This document shows, piece after piece, positions 1-8,210 of a stretch of DNA of 64,000 nucleotides. Position 1 is the stretch's first letter; the number at the start of each line of letters is the position of its first letter. Under the pieces are notes generated by a model. That model was given only the letters and a program-made list of their open reading frames with translations. It was not told the origin of the DNA and ran no database searches. The DNA is taken from positions 1 through 64,000 of the forward strand of contig QCIR01000005.1 in NCBI GenBank assembly GCA_003216575.1, given 5' to 3'. Origin of the DNA: Prochlorococcus sp. AG-402-M23 (GTDB taxonomy: Bacteria; Cyanobacteriota; Cyanobacteriia; PCC-6307; Cyanobiaceae). The translations under genes and the position numbers were made by a program.

Positions 1-1
1 A

Positions 2-205
2 GAGCTTGGCAAATTAGAAGAAGCAGAATTATCTAATCGCAAAGCAATTGAAATTAATCCTGATTACGCAGAAACACATTCAAATCTTGGAGTCATATTG
101 AGCGATCTTGGCAAATTAAAAGACGCAGAATTATCATATCGCAAAGCAATTGAAATTAATCCTGATTACGCAGAAGCACATTCAAATCTTGGAAGTATAC
201 TCCTT
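2..205 (+). repeat. Two tandem 102-bp TPR-coding units
   Basis: Two 102-bp units (2-103 and 104-205) encode consecutive 34-residue TPRs and are alike at the DNA level, not only in protein (the stretch CGCAAAGCAATTGAA recurs in both). The same unit recurs in the neighbouring gene at 1972-2277. The similarity suggests recent amplification or gene conversion. Confidence 0.85.
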
Positions 206-1207
206 CAAAAAGGTGAATATGAACTATGCCTAAACCATTTTTCAAAAAGTACTGAGTTGCTTAGAAAGGAAAAAACTCAAGGAGCAAATCAGATCAGATC
301 AGAAATAATTAGTAAAGCTAAAATAGATCATGATATTGAACAATTTGAATATCTAGTTTCAAAAGGTCACGAGATTAAAAAGTTTGCTGATCTATCAATT
401 CTTTATAAAAAAGTTGCCGCTGAAATTAATTGGCCATCTGAAACTCAATTAATTTCTCTAGATAATAATCATAAAAGTCTCCTAAAGGACAGTTATAATT
501 GTCTTTTACATCGATTAGAAGTATCTAAAGTTAAAAATGGAGCGGTCAATAATTCCTTAAATGTTGAGGAAATTACGAATGAATATTTGGATCATGAGTT
601 CGGATTAACTTACATTGATGATTTCTTAAGTCCCACAGCAATAGAGTCTCTTAGAAAATTTTTGCTTGGAAGTACAATTTGGTTTGAAATCAAAGATAAT
701 GGATATCTTGGAGCATATTTAAAGGAAGGTTTAGCTAATCCATTAATTCTTCAAATAGCAGAAGAACTCCAAAAGAAGTTCCCAAAAATATTCAAGGATT
801 ATCCCATAAACCAGATATGGGCTTATAAGTACGATAGCCGCGCAAAAAACACCAAGTCAACACTCAAGGGAATCGATGTTCACGCAGATTTCGCAGCAGT
901 CAACGTGAATTTCTGGATAACTCCTAAAGTAGCCAACTTAAATCCCAACTCAGGTGGTTTAATCGTCTACGACGTAGAGGCTCCAAAAGATTGGGATTTT
1001 AATACTTACAATAATGACGAGAAAAAAATACGAGAAGAACTAAAGAAAAGCAAAGGACATACTAAAGTTATTCCATATAATGAAAATCGTGCTGTTGTCT
1101 TTAATTCAAATCTATTTCATGAAACCGATCAATATGAATTCAAAGAGGGATATGAGAATCGTCGAATTAATATCACGATGTTATTTGGAAAAAGAAATGA
1201 TAGTTAA
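2..1207 (+). CDS. TPR / 2OG-Fe(II) oxygenase fusion, 5' end outside window
   Basis: The frame is open from the left window edge, so this is the 3' part of a longer gene; the TTG at 98 is only an internal codon. The N-terminal part has two near-perfect 34-residue tetratricopeptide (TPR) units (2-103 and 104-205). The C-terminal part has the hallmarks of a 2-oxoglutarate/Fe(II) dioxygenase: an HAD iron-binding triad element at 881-889, a distal His in NLFHETD (His codon 1118-1120), and a downstream ENRR segment suited to bind 2-oxoglutarate. Families of this kind hydroxylate proteins or small molecules; the substrate cannot be read here. It lies just upstream of a second TPR-fusion gene with the same repeat units. 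Domain call is firm, biological role unknown. Confidence 0.85.
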   Translation, partial: ELGKLEEAELSNRKAIEINPDYAETHSNLGVILSDLGKLKDAELSYRKAIEINPDYAEAHSNLGSILLQKGEYELCLNHFSKSTELLRKEKTQGANQIRSEIISKAKIDHDIEQFEYLVSKGHEIKKFADLSILYKKVAAEINWPSETQLISLDNNHKSLLKDSYNCLLHRLEVSKVKNGAVNNSLNVEEITNEYLDHEFGLTYIDDFLSPTAIESLRKFLLGSTIWFEIKDNGYLGAYLKEGLANPLILQIAEELQKKFPKIFKDYPINQIWAYKYDSRAKNTKSTLKGIDVHADFAAVNVNFWITPKVANLNPNSGGLIVYDVEAPKDWDFNTYNNDEKKIREELKKSKGHTKVIPYNENRAVVFNSNLFHETDQYEFKEGYENRRINITMLFGKRNDS

Positions 1208-1250
1208 CTAAGCTCACTCTCTCCGTTAAATGAATAACTAATTAAAGAAT

Positions 1251-1450
1251 ATAAAATAATTTGATTGTGTAGAGAAAACACACTTTCTACGGTTTTTTTA
1301 TAGAGACGGTAAAAGTGTGCCACGTGAAAGCGACCCATCAAAACCCTAGTTATACCGGCATTGATCTTCCCACGTGAAACCTACGTGAAACCATATAAAT
1401 CAAGTTATCACTGGAAAGTAGACGTTCCCGCTACTCCCACTCTATAGAAC
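1251..1450. repeat. att-like direct repeat, copy A (with guaA 3'-end remnant)
   Basis: This segment matches 3569-3780 along its length, with a 35-base perfect block at 1391-1425 (equal to 3721-3755). Its right edge contains CTACTCCCACT, which on the minus strand reads Ile-Glu-Trp-Glu-stop, the same end as guaA. Only about 15-20 bp of guaA-like sequence is present, so it is not a truncated gene but a short copy of the gene's tail plus downstream DNA. Two ACGTGAAAC motifs 11 bp apart (1372, 1383) lie inside it. It fits an attachment-site duplication or a segmental duplication. Confidence 0.8.
1269..1299 (+). terminator. Possible Rho-independent terminator after the TPR/oxygenase gene
   Basis: A short hairpin (GTAGA paired with TCTAC, with a bulge) is followed by GG and seven T residues, about 60 bp after the stop codon at 1207. 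The stem is weak. In copy B of the repeat (3585-3610) the hairpin is kept but the T-run is not. Confidence 0.35.
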
Positions 1451-1779
1451 TTCGCAAAAGAGCACTCCTAAAACCCAGTCATACTAACAGGTTTCATCTT
1501 TACATATAGCACACAAAACCCGCACAAAACCTAGTCATGCCAATAGATTACAAGGGAAAATAGTCTCAATGAAACTTTTGTAGAAAAGTAGTATTGAACT
1601 TTATACGATTTATTTGTCCATCTATGTTTTTGTCACCTGCTCTTCTACGTAGAGAAATAATATAAAGACCTCCTTTTTAATCTTGCTCTATAAGTAGTAA
1701 ATGATTTCAGACAGAATGAATAAGAACTGAAATGAGTAGTAAAGTTGAAAGAAGCAAAAGAGAGAAAAGATAAGAGAAG
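1451..1779. other. Intergenic, no gene; degenerate copies of repeat motifs
   Basis: No credible coding region is seen on either strand. The stretch holds two copies of a motif close to AAAACCYAGTCATRCC (1470 and 1526) that also occurs in the flanking repeats as AAAACCCTAGTTATACC (1340) and AAAACCCCAGTTATATCC (3670), and a small perfect hairpin ACTTTT-GTAG-AAAAGT (1573-1588). It probably also holds the promoter of the following TPR/sulfotransferase gene, but no clear -35/-10 pair could be assigned. Confidence 0.5.
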
Positions 1780-3420
1780 ATGGATCGTTCGAATCAAAAA
1801 AATGAAATGACACAAGAATCTACTCATTTTTCTGCAGAACAATTAATAGCAGAAGCATTTAAGTTTCATTCACAAGGAAATCTTTCAGAAGCAGCAAAAT
1901 ATTATCAATCTTTTATTAATCAAGGTTTTAAGGATCACAGAGTTTTTTCTAATTATGGAGTCATACTAAAAGGTATTGGCAAGTTAAAAGAAGCAGAATT
2001 GTCATATCGCAAAGCAATTGAACTTAATCCTGATTACGCAATGGTGCATTCCAATCTGGGAAACATATTGAAAGATCTTGGCAAATTACAAGACGCAGAA
2101 ATCTCATACCGCAAAGCAATTGAACTTAATCCTTCTTTCGCAGAGGCGCATTCCAATCTGGGAAACATATTAAGGGATCTTGGGAATTTACAAGAAGCAG
2201 AAGTATCTCATCGCAAAGCAATTGAATTAAGACCTGATTTTGCAATGGCGTATTCCGATCTATTTCGCCAATATGAAGAAATAAATAATTTAGAAAAATT
2301 AAAAGAATCATTAAACGAATTTAATAATGTAGATAGTATTAAAAATGAACTATTTCTTTTCAGTTCTAGGTTGAGTTTTAGAAATAAGGAGCATAAAAAT
2401 GCTAAAAAATTAATTGATAATATTACCACCCAATGGATAGAAAAAAGTAATCATAATCAAAAAAGAATATTTTGGAGTTATAAAGCATTTATAGAGGATA
2501 AAATTGGAAATTATGATATTGCCTACTCTTGCTTTGAAAAAAGTCAAAACAACCCATCTTATGAAATATTCAATAAAGATTTATTCTTAGACTATATTAA
2601 TTCTTATAAAAATAGCATTACCAAAAAAGAGTTTAAATTTAATACTTTGGATGATGGAATTGAAGATTGTAATCTTGCTTTTTTAATAGGATTTCCTAGA
2701 TCTGGAACTACTCTATTAGATACTATCCTTAGAAGTCATAGAGATATTGAAGTAATAGAAGAAAAACCTCTAATTAGTAATATTGAAAATTTAGTTAAAG
2801 AAAAGTTTAATACAAAACTTGATAATCTTTTCAATATTTCGGAAGATCAAATAATCATATTAAGACAAAAATACTTTGAATTGTTGAGGCAATATAAGAC
2901 TAAAAATGTAAATCTATTTATAGATAAATTGCCATTAAATACTGTTTGCCTTCCTCTTATTAATCTTCTATTTCCTAACGCCAAAATAATTTTTACTCAT
3001 AGGCACCCTTACGACACAGTCCTTTCCTGCTTTCAACAATCTTTCAAACCAAATATAGCAATGGCGAACCTAGTAAGTCTTAAATCATCTTCAATAATGT
3101 ATGATCAAGTTATGAATGTTTGGGATATATATAAGAATAATCTACCTCTTGATTTTACAACATCAAAATATGAACATTTGATTGAAGACTTTGATAATCA
3201 TACCTTAAGAATATTAGAATTTTTAGACGTTGGATGGGATGAAAATGTGAAAAACTATAGGAAAACAGCGTTACAAAGAGGAAAGATAAATACGCCTTCA
3301 TCTTCTCAAGTTGTTCAACCCCTATATAAGTCATCTATTGAGAAATGGAAAAACTATGAGAAATACTTTGAGGATTGTCACCAATATCTTGAAAAATGGG
3401 TTTCATATTTTGATTATTAA
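1780..3420 (+). CDS. TPR / sulfotransferase fusion protein
   Basis: This 546-residue protein has TPR units in roughly residues 25-170, three of them as tandem 102-bp DNA repeats (1972-2277), then a helical linker. From about residue 298 it has a sulfotransferase domain. The PAPS 5'-phosphosulfate loop is PRSGTT (Arg307, Ser308, Gly309, Thr310-311), and a later THRHPYDTVLS segment fits the 3'-phosphate-binding strand and helix. The C-terminal domain resembles the Sulfotransfer_3 / tyrosylprotein-sulfotransferase type; TPR fusions of this sort are known from marine bacteria and picocyanobacteria. It lacks a signal peptide, so it is probably cytoplasmic. The substrate could be a protein, glycan or small metabolite. 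It is convergent with guaA and flanked on both sides by att-like repeats, which suggests acquisition or duplication as a module. Confidence 0.88.
   Translation: MDRSNQKNEMTQESTHFSAEQLIAEAFKFHSQGNLSEAAKYYQSFINQGFKDHRVFSNYGVILKGIGKLKEAELSYRKAIELNPDYAMVHSNLGNILKDLGKLQDAEISYRKAIELNPSFAEAHSNLGNILRDLGNLQEAEVSHRKAIELRPDFAMAYSDLFRQYEEINNLEKLKESLNEFNNVDSIKNELFLFSSRLSFRNKEHKNAKKLIDNITTQWIEKSNHNQKRIFWSYKAFIEDKIGNYDIAYSCFEKSQNNPSYEIFNKDLFLDYINSYKNSITKKEFKFNTLDDGIEDCNLAFLIGFPRSGTTLLDTILRSHRDIEVIEEKPLISNIENLVKEKFNTKLDNLFNISEDQIIILRQKYFELLRQYKTKNVNLFIDKLPLNTVCLPLINLLFPNAKIIFTHRHPYDTVLSCFQQSFKPNIAMANLVSLKSSSIMYDQVMNVWDIYKNNLPLDFTTSKYEHLIEDFDNHTLRILEFLDVGWDENVKNYRKTALQRGKINTPSSSQVVQPLYKSSIEKWKNYEKYFEDCHQYLEKWVSYFDY
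1972..2277 (+). repeat. Three tandem 102-bp TPR-coding units
   Basis: Units at 1972-2073, 2074-2175 and 2176-2277 each encode a 34-residue TPR and keep shared DNA stretches such as TCGCAAAGCAATTGAA or close variants. They match the two units in the upstream TPR gene (2-205), so the two genes share a recombination-prone DNA module. Confidence 0.85.
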
Positions 3421-3568
3421 ATAACTATCAATAAACAATATTTCCCAGAAGATAAAAAAACAAACGAACTTACAAAACTGGGGAAAGTTTGAAGAAAAAC
3501 ATCCCACGACCTTCGCAGTATGTATCAGTTCTGAGTTTGTAAAGCAAAAATCTGACTACTTCACAAGT

Positions 3569-3780
3569 ATAAGAATAATTTGTTTTTGTAGAGAAAACCA
3601 TCTTTCTACGACTTCTCCATGGAGACGGTGAAAATGTGCCACGTAAAACCCACGTAAAACTGACACTTCAAAACCCCAGTTATATCCTCATCATACCTCT
3701 CACGTAAAACCTACGTAAAACCATATAAATCAAGTTATCACTGGAAAGTAGACGTATGCGCTACTCCCACTCAATAGTAC
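3569..3780. repeat. att-like direct repeat, copy B (overlaps guaA 3' end)
   Basis: This copy matches 1251-1450 and spans the real guaA stop codon (3761-3763) plus about 190 bp downstream of it. It contains two pairs of the motif ACGTAAAAC, each pair spaced 11 bp (3641/3652 and 3702/3713), as if helically phased for protein binding. The best conserved part is 3721-3755, just outside the guaA stop. The guaA 3' end is an established integration site for genomic islands in several bacteria; use as such here is inferred. Confidence 0.8.
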
Positions 3781-5347
3781 CCGGTGGTTTACTCGTTATA
3801 TCCAAAACAACTCTATTGACTCCCTTAACTTCATTAACTATTCGATTGGAAATTTTCTCTAAGACGTCATATGGCAAGCGAGACCAATCAGCAGTCATTC
3901 CATCTTCACTAGAAACACAACGCAAAACAATAGGCCATGCATAGGTTCTTTGGTCACCCATCACTCCAACTGAATACACCGGAAGCAAAACAGCAAAAGC
4001 TTGCCAAATCTCATGGTACAAACCCGCATCATTAATCTCTTCTCTAACGATTAAATCTGCATCTCTTAAACAATTTAGTTTTTCATGAGTTACTTCTCCT
4101 AAAATTCTTATAGCTAAACCTGGTCCGGGGAAAGGATGTCTCCTAACAATCTCATCAGGCAACCCAAGTGATTGACCAACTTTTCTGACTTCATCTTTAA
4201 ATAAACGTCTCAAAGGTTCTACCAATTTGAATTGTAAATCTTTTGGTAAACCGCCTACATTATGATGACTTTTAATTTTAACAGCTATTCTTTCACCCGT
4301 TTTTGGATCAATATTCGTTCCAGCGCTTTCAATAACATCTGGATACAAAGTCCCTTGAGCCAAGTAATCAAAGGGACCAAGACGAAGACTTTCTTCTTCA
4401 AAAACCCTAATAAATTCTCTCCCAATAATTTTACGCTTTTGCTCAGGGTCTGTTACTCCTTTTAATTTTGAAATAAATCTTTCTCTAGCATTAATGTATT
4501 CGACATGAATATTAAATTTTTCATCAAAAAAAGACATAAGGAATTCAGGCTCACCTTTTCTCATAAAACCTTGATCAATAAACATACAAGTCAATTGAGA
4601 TCCAATTGCTTTATTTAATAGAAATGCAAGAGTTGATGAATCAACACCACCCGATAGAGCCAATAAAACTTTTTTATCTCCTACTTGTTGCTGTACTTGA
4701 GTAACAGCCTCATCTATGAATAAAGTAGTTGTCCAGTCTGGCTCACATGAACAAATATGGTATACAAAATTTCTTATTAAAACCATTCCCTGAGTAGAAT
4801 GAACCACTTCAGGATGAAATTGCACTCCATAAAAACTCTTGTCATGTAAAGCAATAGCTGCTTCAGAAGTATTGGAAGTATGAGCTAATCTGACAAATCC
4901 GCTTGGTAAAACTTGAACCGAATCCCCATGACTCATCCACATAGTAGAGCCACTCATAACATTGGTTAATAAAGCTGTTGGATCATCGACTTCGAGGGGT
5001 GCCTTTCCATATTCAGCTTTACCTGTAGCTGGTTTAACAGCACCACCTAACTGATGGACCATTAATTGCATTCCATAACAAACACCAAGAATAGGAATAC
5101 CTAAATTGAAAATTTCCGGATCACAATATGGAGCACCTTTTTCATAAACGGACCCTGGACCTCCGCTTAAGATGATTCCATTTGGCGAAAGTGACGCCAG
5201 TTCAACTGCGGATGTCGTGTAACTCATCACTAATGAAAAAACCTCTGTCTCTCTAATCCTTCGGGCAATTAATTCTGAGTATTGAGACCCAAAATCGAGT
5301 ATGACGATTGCTGGATTACGTTTCTTCGGCGAAATCATTGAAGTCAT
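3761..5347 (-). CDS. guaA: GMP synthase (glutamine-hydrolysing)
   Basis: GuaA aminates XMP to GMP using glutamine and ATP, the last step of GMP synthesis. The 528-residue protein has an N-terminal class-I glutamine amidotransferase domain (nucleophile Cys90 in GVCYGMQ, catalytic His in FHPEV), then an ATP-pyrophosphatase domain with the LSGGVDSS loop, and the family C-terminus ending [13 protein letters not shown]. The length is normal. The start is the ATG at 5345-5347, giving a short variable leader before [13 protein letters not shown]; Met4 would also be possible. It lies downstream of and co-directional with cbiD. Its last codons are duplicated at 1431-1445, the oddity discussed in the findings. 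Confidence 0.98.
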   Translation of the reverse strand: MTSMISPKKRNPAIVILDFGSQYSELIARRIRETEVFSLVMSYTTSAVELASLSPNGIILSGGPGSVYEKGAPYCDPEIFNLGIPILGVCYGMQLMVHQLGGAVKPATGKAEYGKAPLEVDDPTALLTNVMSGSTMWMSHGDSVQVLPSGFVRLAHTSNTSEAAIALHDKSFYGVQFHPEVVHSTQGMVLIRNFVYHICSCEPDWTTTLFIDEAVTQVQQQVGDKKVLLALSGGVDSSTLAFLLNKAIGSQLTCMFIDQGFMRKGEPEFLMSFFDEKFNIHVEYINARERFISKLKGVTDPEQKRKIIGREFIRVFEEESLRLGPFDYLAQGTLYPDVIESAGTNIDPKTGERIAVKIKSHHNVGGLPKDLQFKLVEPLRRLFKDEVRKVGQSLGLPDEIVRRHPFPGPGLAIRILGEVTHEKLNCLRDADLIVREEINDAGLYHEIWQAFAVLLPVYSVGVMGDQRTYAWPIVLRCVSSEDGMTADWSRLPYDVLEKISNRIVNEVKGVNRVVLDITSKPPGTIEWE

Positions 5348-5414
5348 ATCAACCTGATGAATCCTTTAAAAACATTTCTTATCAAATAGACTAATTAAGA
5401 GCATAGGAATGTGC

Positions 5415-6560
5415 CTATGACTTAAGAATTAACCCTAAAGAATTAATTTGTTTTAAACCCTGTAAACCAGCCCAACGAATTTGTCTTTTACGATCAAACA
5501 AAACAGATCCTATTTCAATCGATGAGGTCAAATATCGATTCACATAATTTCTGCTTTTAATCTCAATTTCTTTTGCCATCCTGCCCCAAATTAAAGCAAC
5601 AGCATCTGAGTGATTTGACTCAAGAGCTAATAAAGCATTCTCCACTGAAGTTGATTTACTTATTAATTCAATCAAATCAAAAGAAATCCTTTCTCTAACG
5701 GCAAGTGAAGTTAGTATTTCAAGTCTTCCATCTGCAAGATGATGATGAGTATGAAAAATGCTGCCAGATAATTTTATTAATTTTCCATGATAGCCGAATA
5801 ACAACAGTTTCTTCACGCCATTTTCCGCAGCAGCTACAAGAAGAGGGCCCAGCCAATTACCTGTTTTGAGAATTTGCTTGGCTGGAAGCCCATATTTCAA
5901 AGCTAAATCCATCCCATTTTCACCAATAACAAAAGTCAAACATCCATCAAATGTTGATTCAGAACATCTATGTTTCAAAATTTCAATGCAGTGTTTCAAC
6001 TGCTCAGGAGAAGCACTAATTTGAACATCAGCCTGCGTCCCAATCAAAGATAATCCATCTACAACTCCAAATGCCTGATTACTAGTCTTTAAAGCAAGAT
6101 CTTTCCCTTCAGGTAAGACAATCTCTACTTTGATTGAATAACCTTTAGGTAATAAAGGATAAAGATTTATACATAGCAAATCACGTGCAAAATCAGATAT
6201 ACAAGGTTGACCTGATGATTTAAATTTACCTACTCCATAACCAGCACAAAAATCAAGCCAATCAGGAAAACCATTTTCAACTTTCGTTTCTGAATGACCA
6301 GTGACTTTATTTAATTGAATATAAGCCCAAACAACCAATCCCCTTGTGATATCAAGAGATAAGCCAGACTGACAATGACATACAGCTAAAGATCTCTCTC
6401 CATTATCAAGGAGAGCAGAAGAAGAAATAGGAACCCTAATTGACTCTTCTTTATTTGGTAAATTAATTAGCTCATTATCTTGAAATTTATTGCCAATAAG
6501 GGTTTTTGTTGCTGACATTGCAGCCGCAACCACCCAAACTGGAAGAGTAAATCCAATCAA
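5415..6560 (-). CDS. cbiD: Cobalt-precorrin-5B C1-methyltransferase (CbiD)
   Basis: CbiD methylates C1 of the corrin ring in the cobalt-early route to (pseudo)cobalamin, with S-adenosylmethionine as donor. The call rests on the N-terminal GFTLPVWVVAAAMSATK element typical of cyanobacterial CbiD, the Gly-rich segments through the body (LDFCAGYGVGKFKSSGQP, VVDGLSLIGTQADVQ), and FGYHGKLIKLSGSIFHTHHH near residue 255-275. At 381 residues it has normal length. No ATG is available; the first usable codon after the in-frame stop is the TTG at 6558-6560. A perfect 6-bp-arm hairpin (CATAGG...CCTATG, 5402-5419) overlaps the stop codon. It precedes guaA by 67 bp and is divergent from the aminotransferase gene. 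Confidence 0.9.
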   Translation of the reverse strand: MIGFTLPVWVVAAAMSATKTLIGNKFQDNELINLPNKEESIRVPISSSALLDNGERSLAVCHCQSGLSLDITRGLVVWAYIQLNKVTGHSETKVENGFPDWLDFCAGYGVGKFKSSGQPCISDFARDLLCINLYPLLPKGYSIKVEIVLPEGKDLALKTSNQAFGVVDGLSLIGTQADVQISASPEQLKHCIEILKHRCSESTFDGCLTFVIGENGMDLALKYGLPAKQILKTGNWLGPLLVAAAENGVKKLLLFGYHGKLIKLSGSIFHTHHHLADGRLEILTSLAVRERISFDLIELISKSTSVENALLALESNHSDAVALIWGRMAKEIEIKSRNYVNRYLTSSIEIGSVLFDRKRQIRWAGLQGLKQINSLGLILKS

Positions 6561-6639
6561 ATTATTCGAAGAGCTGACGATAGAAGAAATTCCCTAAATA
6601 ATTTTTTAAAATAATAATAATCTAGATTTAAATAAGTAA

Positions 6640-7794
6640 ATGCAAGACAAACTCAATCTAATGATTCCTGGACCAACTCCGGTACCGGAAAATGTTTTGA
6701 GTTGTATGAGTAAACATCCTATCGGGCATAGAAGTAAAGATTTTCAAGAAATTGTTCAAAAAACGACTGAACAGCTCAAATGGCTTCACCAAACAACTTC
6801 AGACGTCCTAACAATTACAGGAAGTGGAACAGCTGCAATGGAGGCAGGAATCATCAACACATTAAGCAAAGGTGATCAAGTCATCTGTGGTGATAATGGA
6901 AAATTTGGAGAAAGATGGGTAAAAGTTTCAAAAGCCTATGGATTAGATGTGAAAGTCATAAAAGCTGAATGGGGACAACCTCTTGATCCAAATCAATTCA
7001 GAATGATGCTAGAAAGAGACATTGAAAAAAAAATTAAAGCAGTAATTTTAACGCATTCAGAAACTTCGACAGGAGTCATTAATGATCTTAAAGCGATTAA
7101 TAATGAAGTCAAAAATCATGGCGAAGCTATTACTATTGCTGATTGTGTAACAAGTCTTGGAGCATGTAATATCCCAATGGATGAATGGGGGATTGATGTA
7201 ATAGCTTCTGGCTCACAAAAAGGTTATATGATCCCCCCAGGCCTCAGTTTTGTTGCCATGAGCAAAAGAGCATGGGAAGCAAATACTGTCTCAAATTTGC
7301 CTAAATTTTATTTAGATTTAAAACAATATTTAAACACCGTAAATAAAAATAGTAATCCTTTCACTCCTGCAATTAATTTATACTTTGCTTTAGAAGCATC
7401 ACTGACAATGATGCAAAAAGAAGGTTTAAATAACATTTTTACTCGTCACGCTCGACATCAAAAAGCAACTCAAGAAGGAATTAAATCAATGGGTTTAAAT
7501 TTATTTGCAAAAGAAGAATTTGGAAGTCCAGCAATAACAGCTGTCCAACCTGAGAATGTAGATGCAGAAAATATCAGACAATCAATAAAAAATAACTTCG
7601 ATATACTCCTTGCAGGAGGACAAGATCACTTAAAGGGCAAAATCTTTAGAATTGGTCACCTAGGATTCGTAAATGATAGAGATATTGTTAGTGTTATTTC
7701 AGCTCTAGAATCTACTTTAGACAAATTGGGCAAACTCAATGCTCCAATTGGGCAAGGAATTGCAAAAACAATTTCAGTACTAAATAACGAATAA
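6640..7794 (+). CDS. Class-V aminotransferase (serine/alanine:glyoxylate type)
   Basis: This 384-residue PLP enzyme has the fold-type I class V signature. The N-terminal IPGPTPVPENVLSCM, GSGTAAMEAGI near residue 62, the Asp of TIADCVTSLGA that holds the pyridine nitrogen, and SGSQKGYMIPPG with the Schiff-base lysine all match the alanine-glyoxylate / serine-pyruvate family. Relatives in marine picocyanobacteria are sometimes labelled soluble hydrogenase small subunit, an old misnomer. The likely role is transamination linked to glyoxylate, serine or alanine metabolism, for example photorespiratory glyoxylate; exact substrates cannot be read from sequence. It is transcribed away from cbiD. Confidence 0.88.
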   Translation: MQDKLNLMIPGPTPVPENVLSCMSKHPIGHRSKDFQEIVQKTTEQLKWLHQTTSDVLTITGSGTAAMEAGIINTLSKGDQVICGDNGKFGERWVKVSKAYGLDVKVIKAEWGQPLDPNQFRMMLERDIEKKIKAVILTHSETSTGVINDLKAINNEVKNHGEAITIADCVTSLGACNIPMDEWGIDVIASGSQKGYMIPPGLSFVAMSKRAWEANTVSNLPKFYLDLKQYLNTVNKNSNPFTPAINLYFALEASLTMMQKEGLNNIFTRHARHQKATQEGIKSMGLNLFAKEEFGSPAITAVQPENVDAENIRQSIKNNFDILLAGGQDHLKGKIFRIGHLGFVNDRDIVSVISALESTLDKLGKLNAPIGQGIAKTISVLNNE

Positions 7795-7819
7795 AAGTAT
7801 AGAAAAAATAAATTTATAA

Positions 7820-8008
7820 TTATTTAGTTTTAATTAAATGAAGAACTTGAGGCCCAACTCCACCAGCCATTCTCTCTTTATCAAGTGCTTTTAAAATCAA
7901 ACCAGCGCAAGATTGTAAATTGCCTTCATTGGCATGATCTGAAGCATTTTTAAAAAAATAACCAGCCTCTTTTAAAAATGCTTGTTTCTTTACTTGTATT
8001 GCATTCAT
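7820..8008 (-). CDS. Small conserved picocyanobacterial protein
   Basis: This is a 62-residue soluble, helical-looking protein with a basic start (MNAIQVKKQAF) and the conserved-looking end GGVGPQVLHLIK. I recognise similar short proteins from other marine picocyanobacteria but know no function. It is convergent with the aminotransferase gene (26 bp apart) and has no operon partner. The ATG start at 8006-8008 is the only good one. Real gene likely, role unknown. Confidence 0.7.
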   Translation of the reverse strand: MNAIQVKKQAFLKEAGYFFKNASDHANEGNLQSCAGLILKALDKERMAGGVGPQVLHLIKTK

Positions 8009-8210
8009 TATTAAATTTTTGAATTCAAATAATTTTGTAAACCATCATATCAAAAAATTAAACTTTACGTAATATAAGAAAATCATATGAGATGAAACGT
8101 AAGAAATTTTATTCATGAGTTTTTAAATAAAAATGAACTAGCACTAAGAAGTAAAACTAGACAGAAGCAAAAAAAATAGATAATTTAAAGTTGATAATTC
8201 TCTTAAAATC

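Noticed and set aside
1645-1842. Minus-strand open frame overlapping the start of the TPR/sulfotransferase gene
   Set aside because: Its composition is a reverse reading of A/G-rich leader DNA, with no recognisable domain, and half of it lies inside a certain gene.
2-2277. CRISPR array
   Set aside because: The 102-bp repeats are contiguous, have no spacers and are coding TPR units.
1251-3780. Insertion sequence
   Set aside because: The flanks are direct, not inverted, repeats of about 200 bp, and the enclosed gene is a sulfotransferase, not a transposase.
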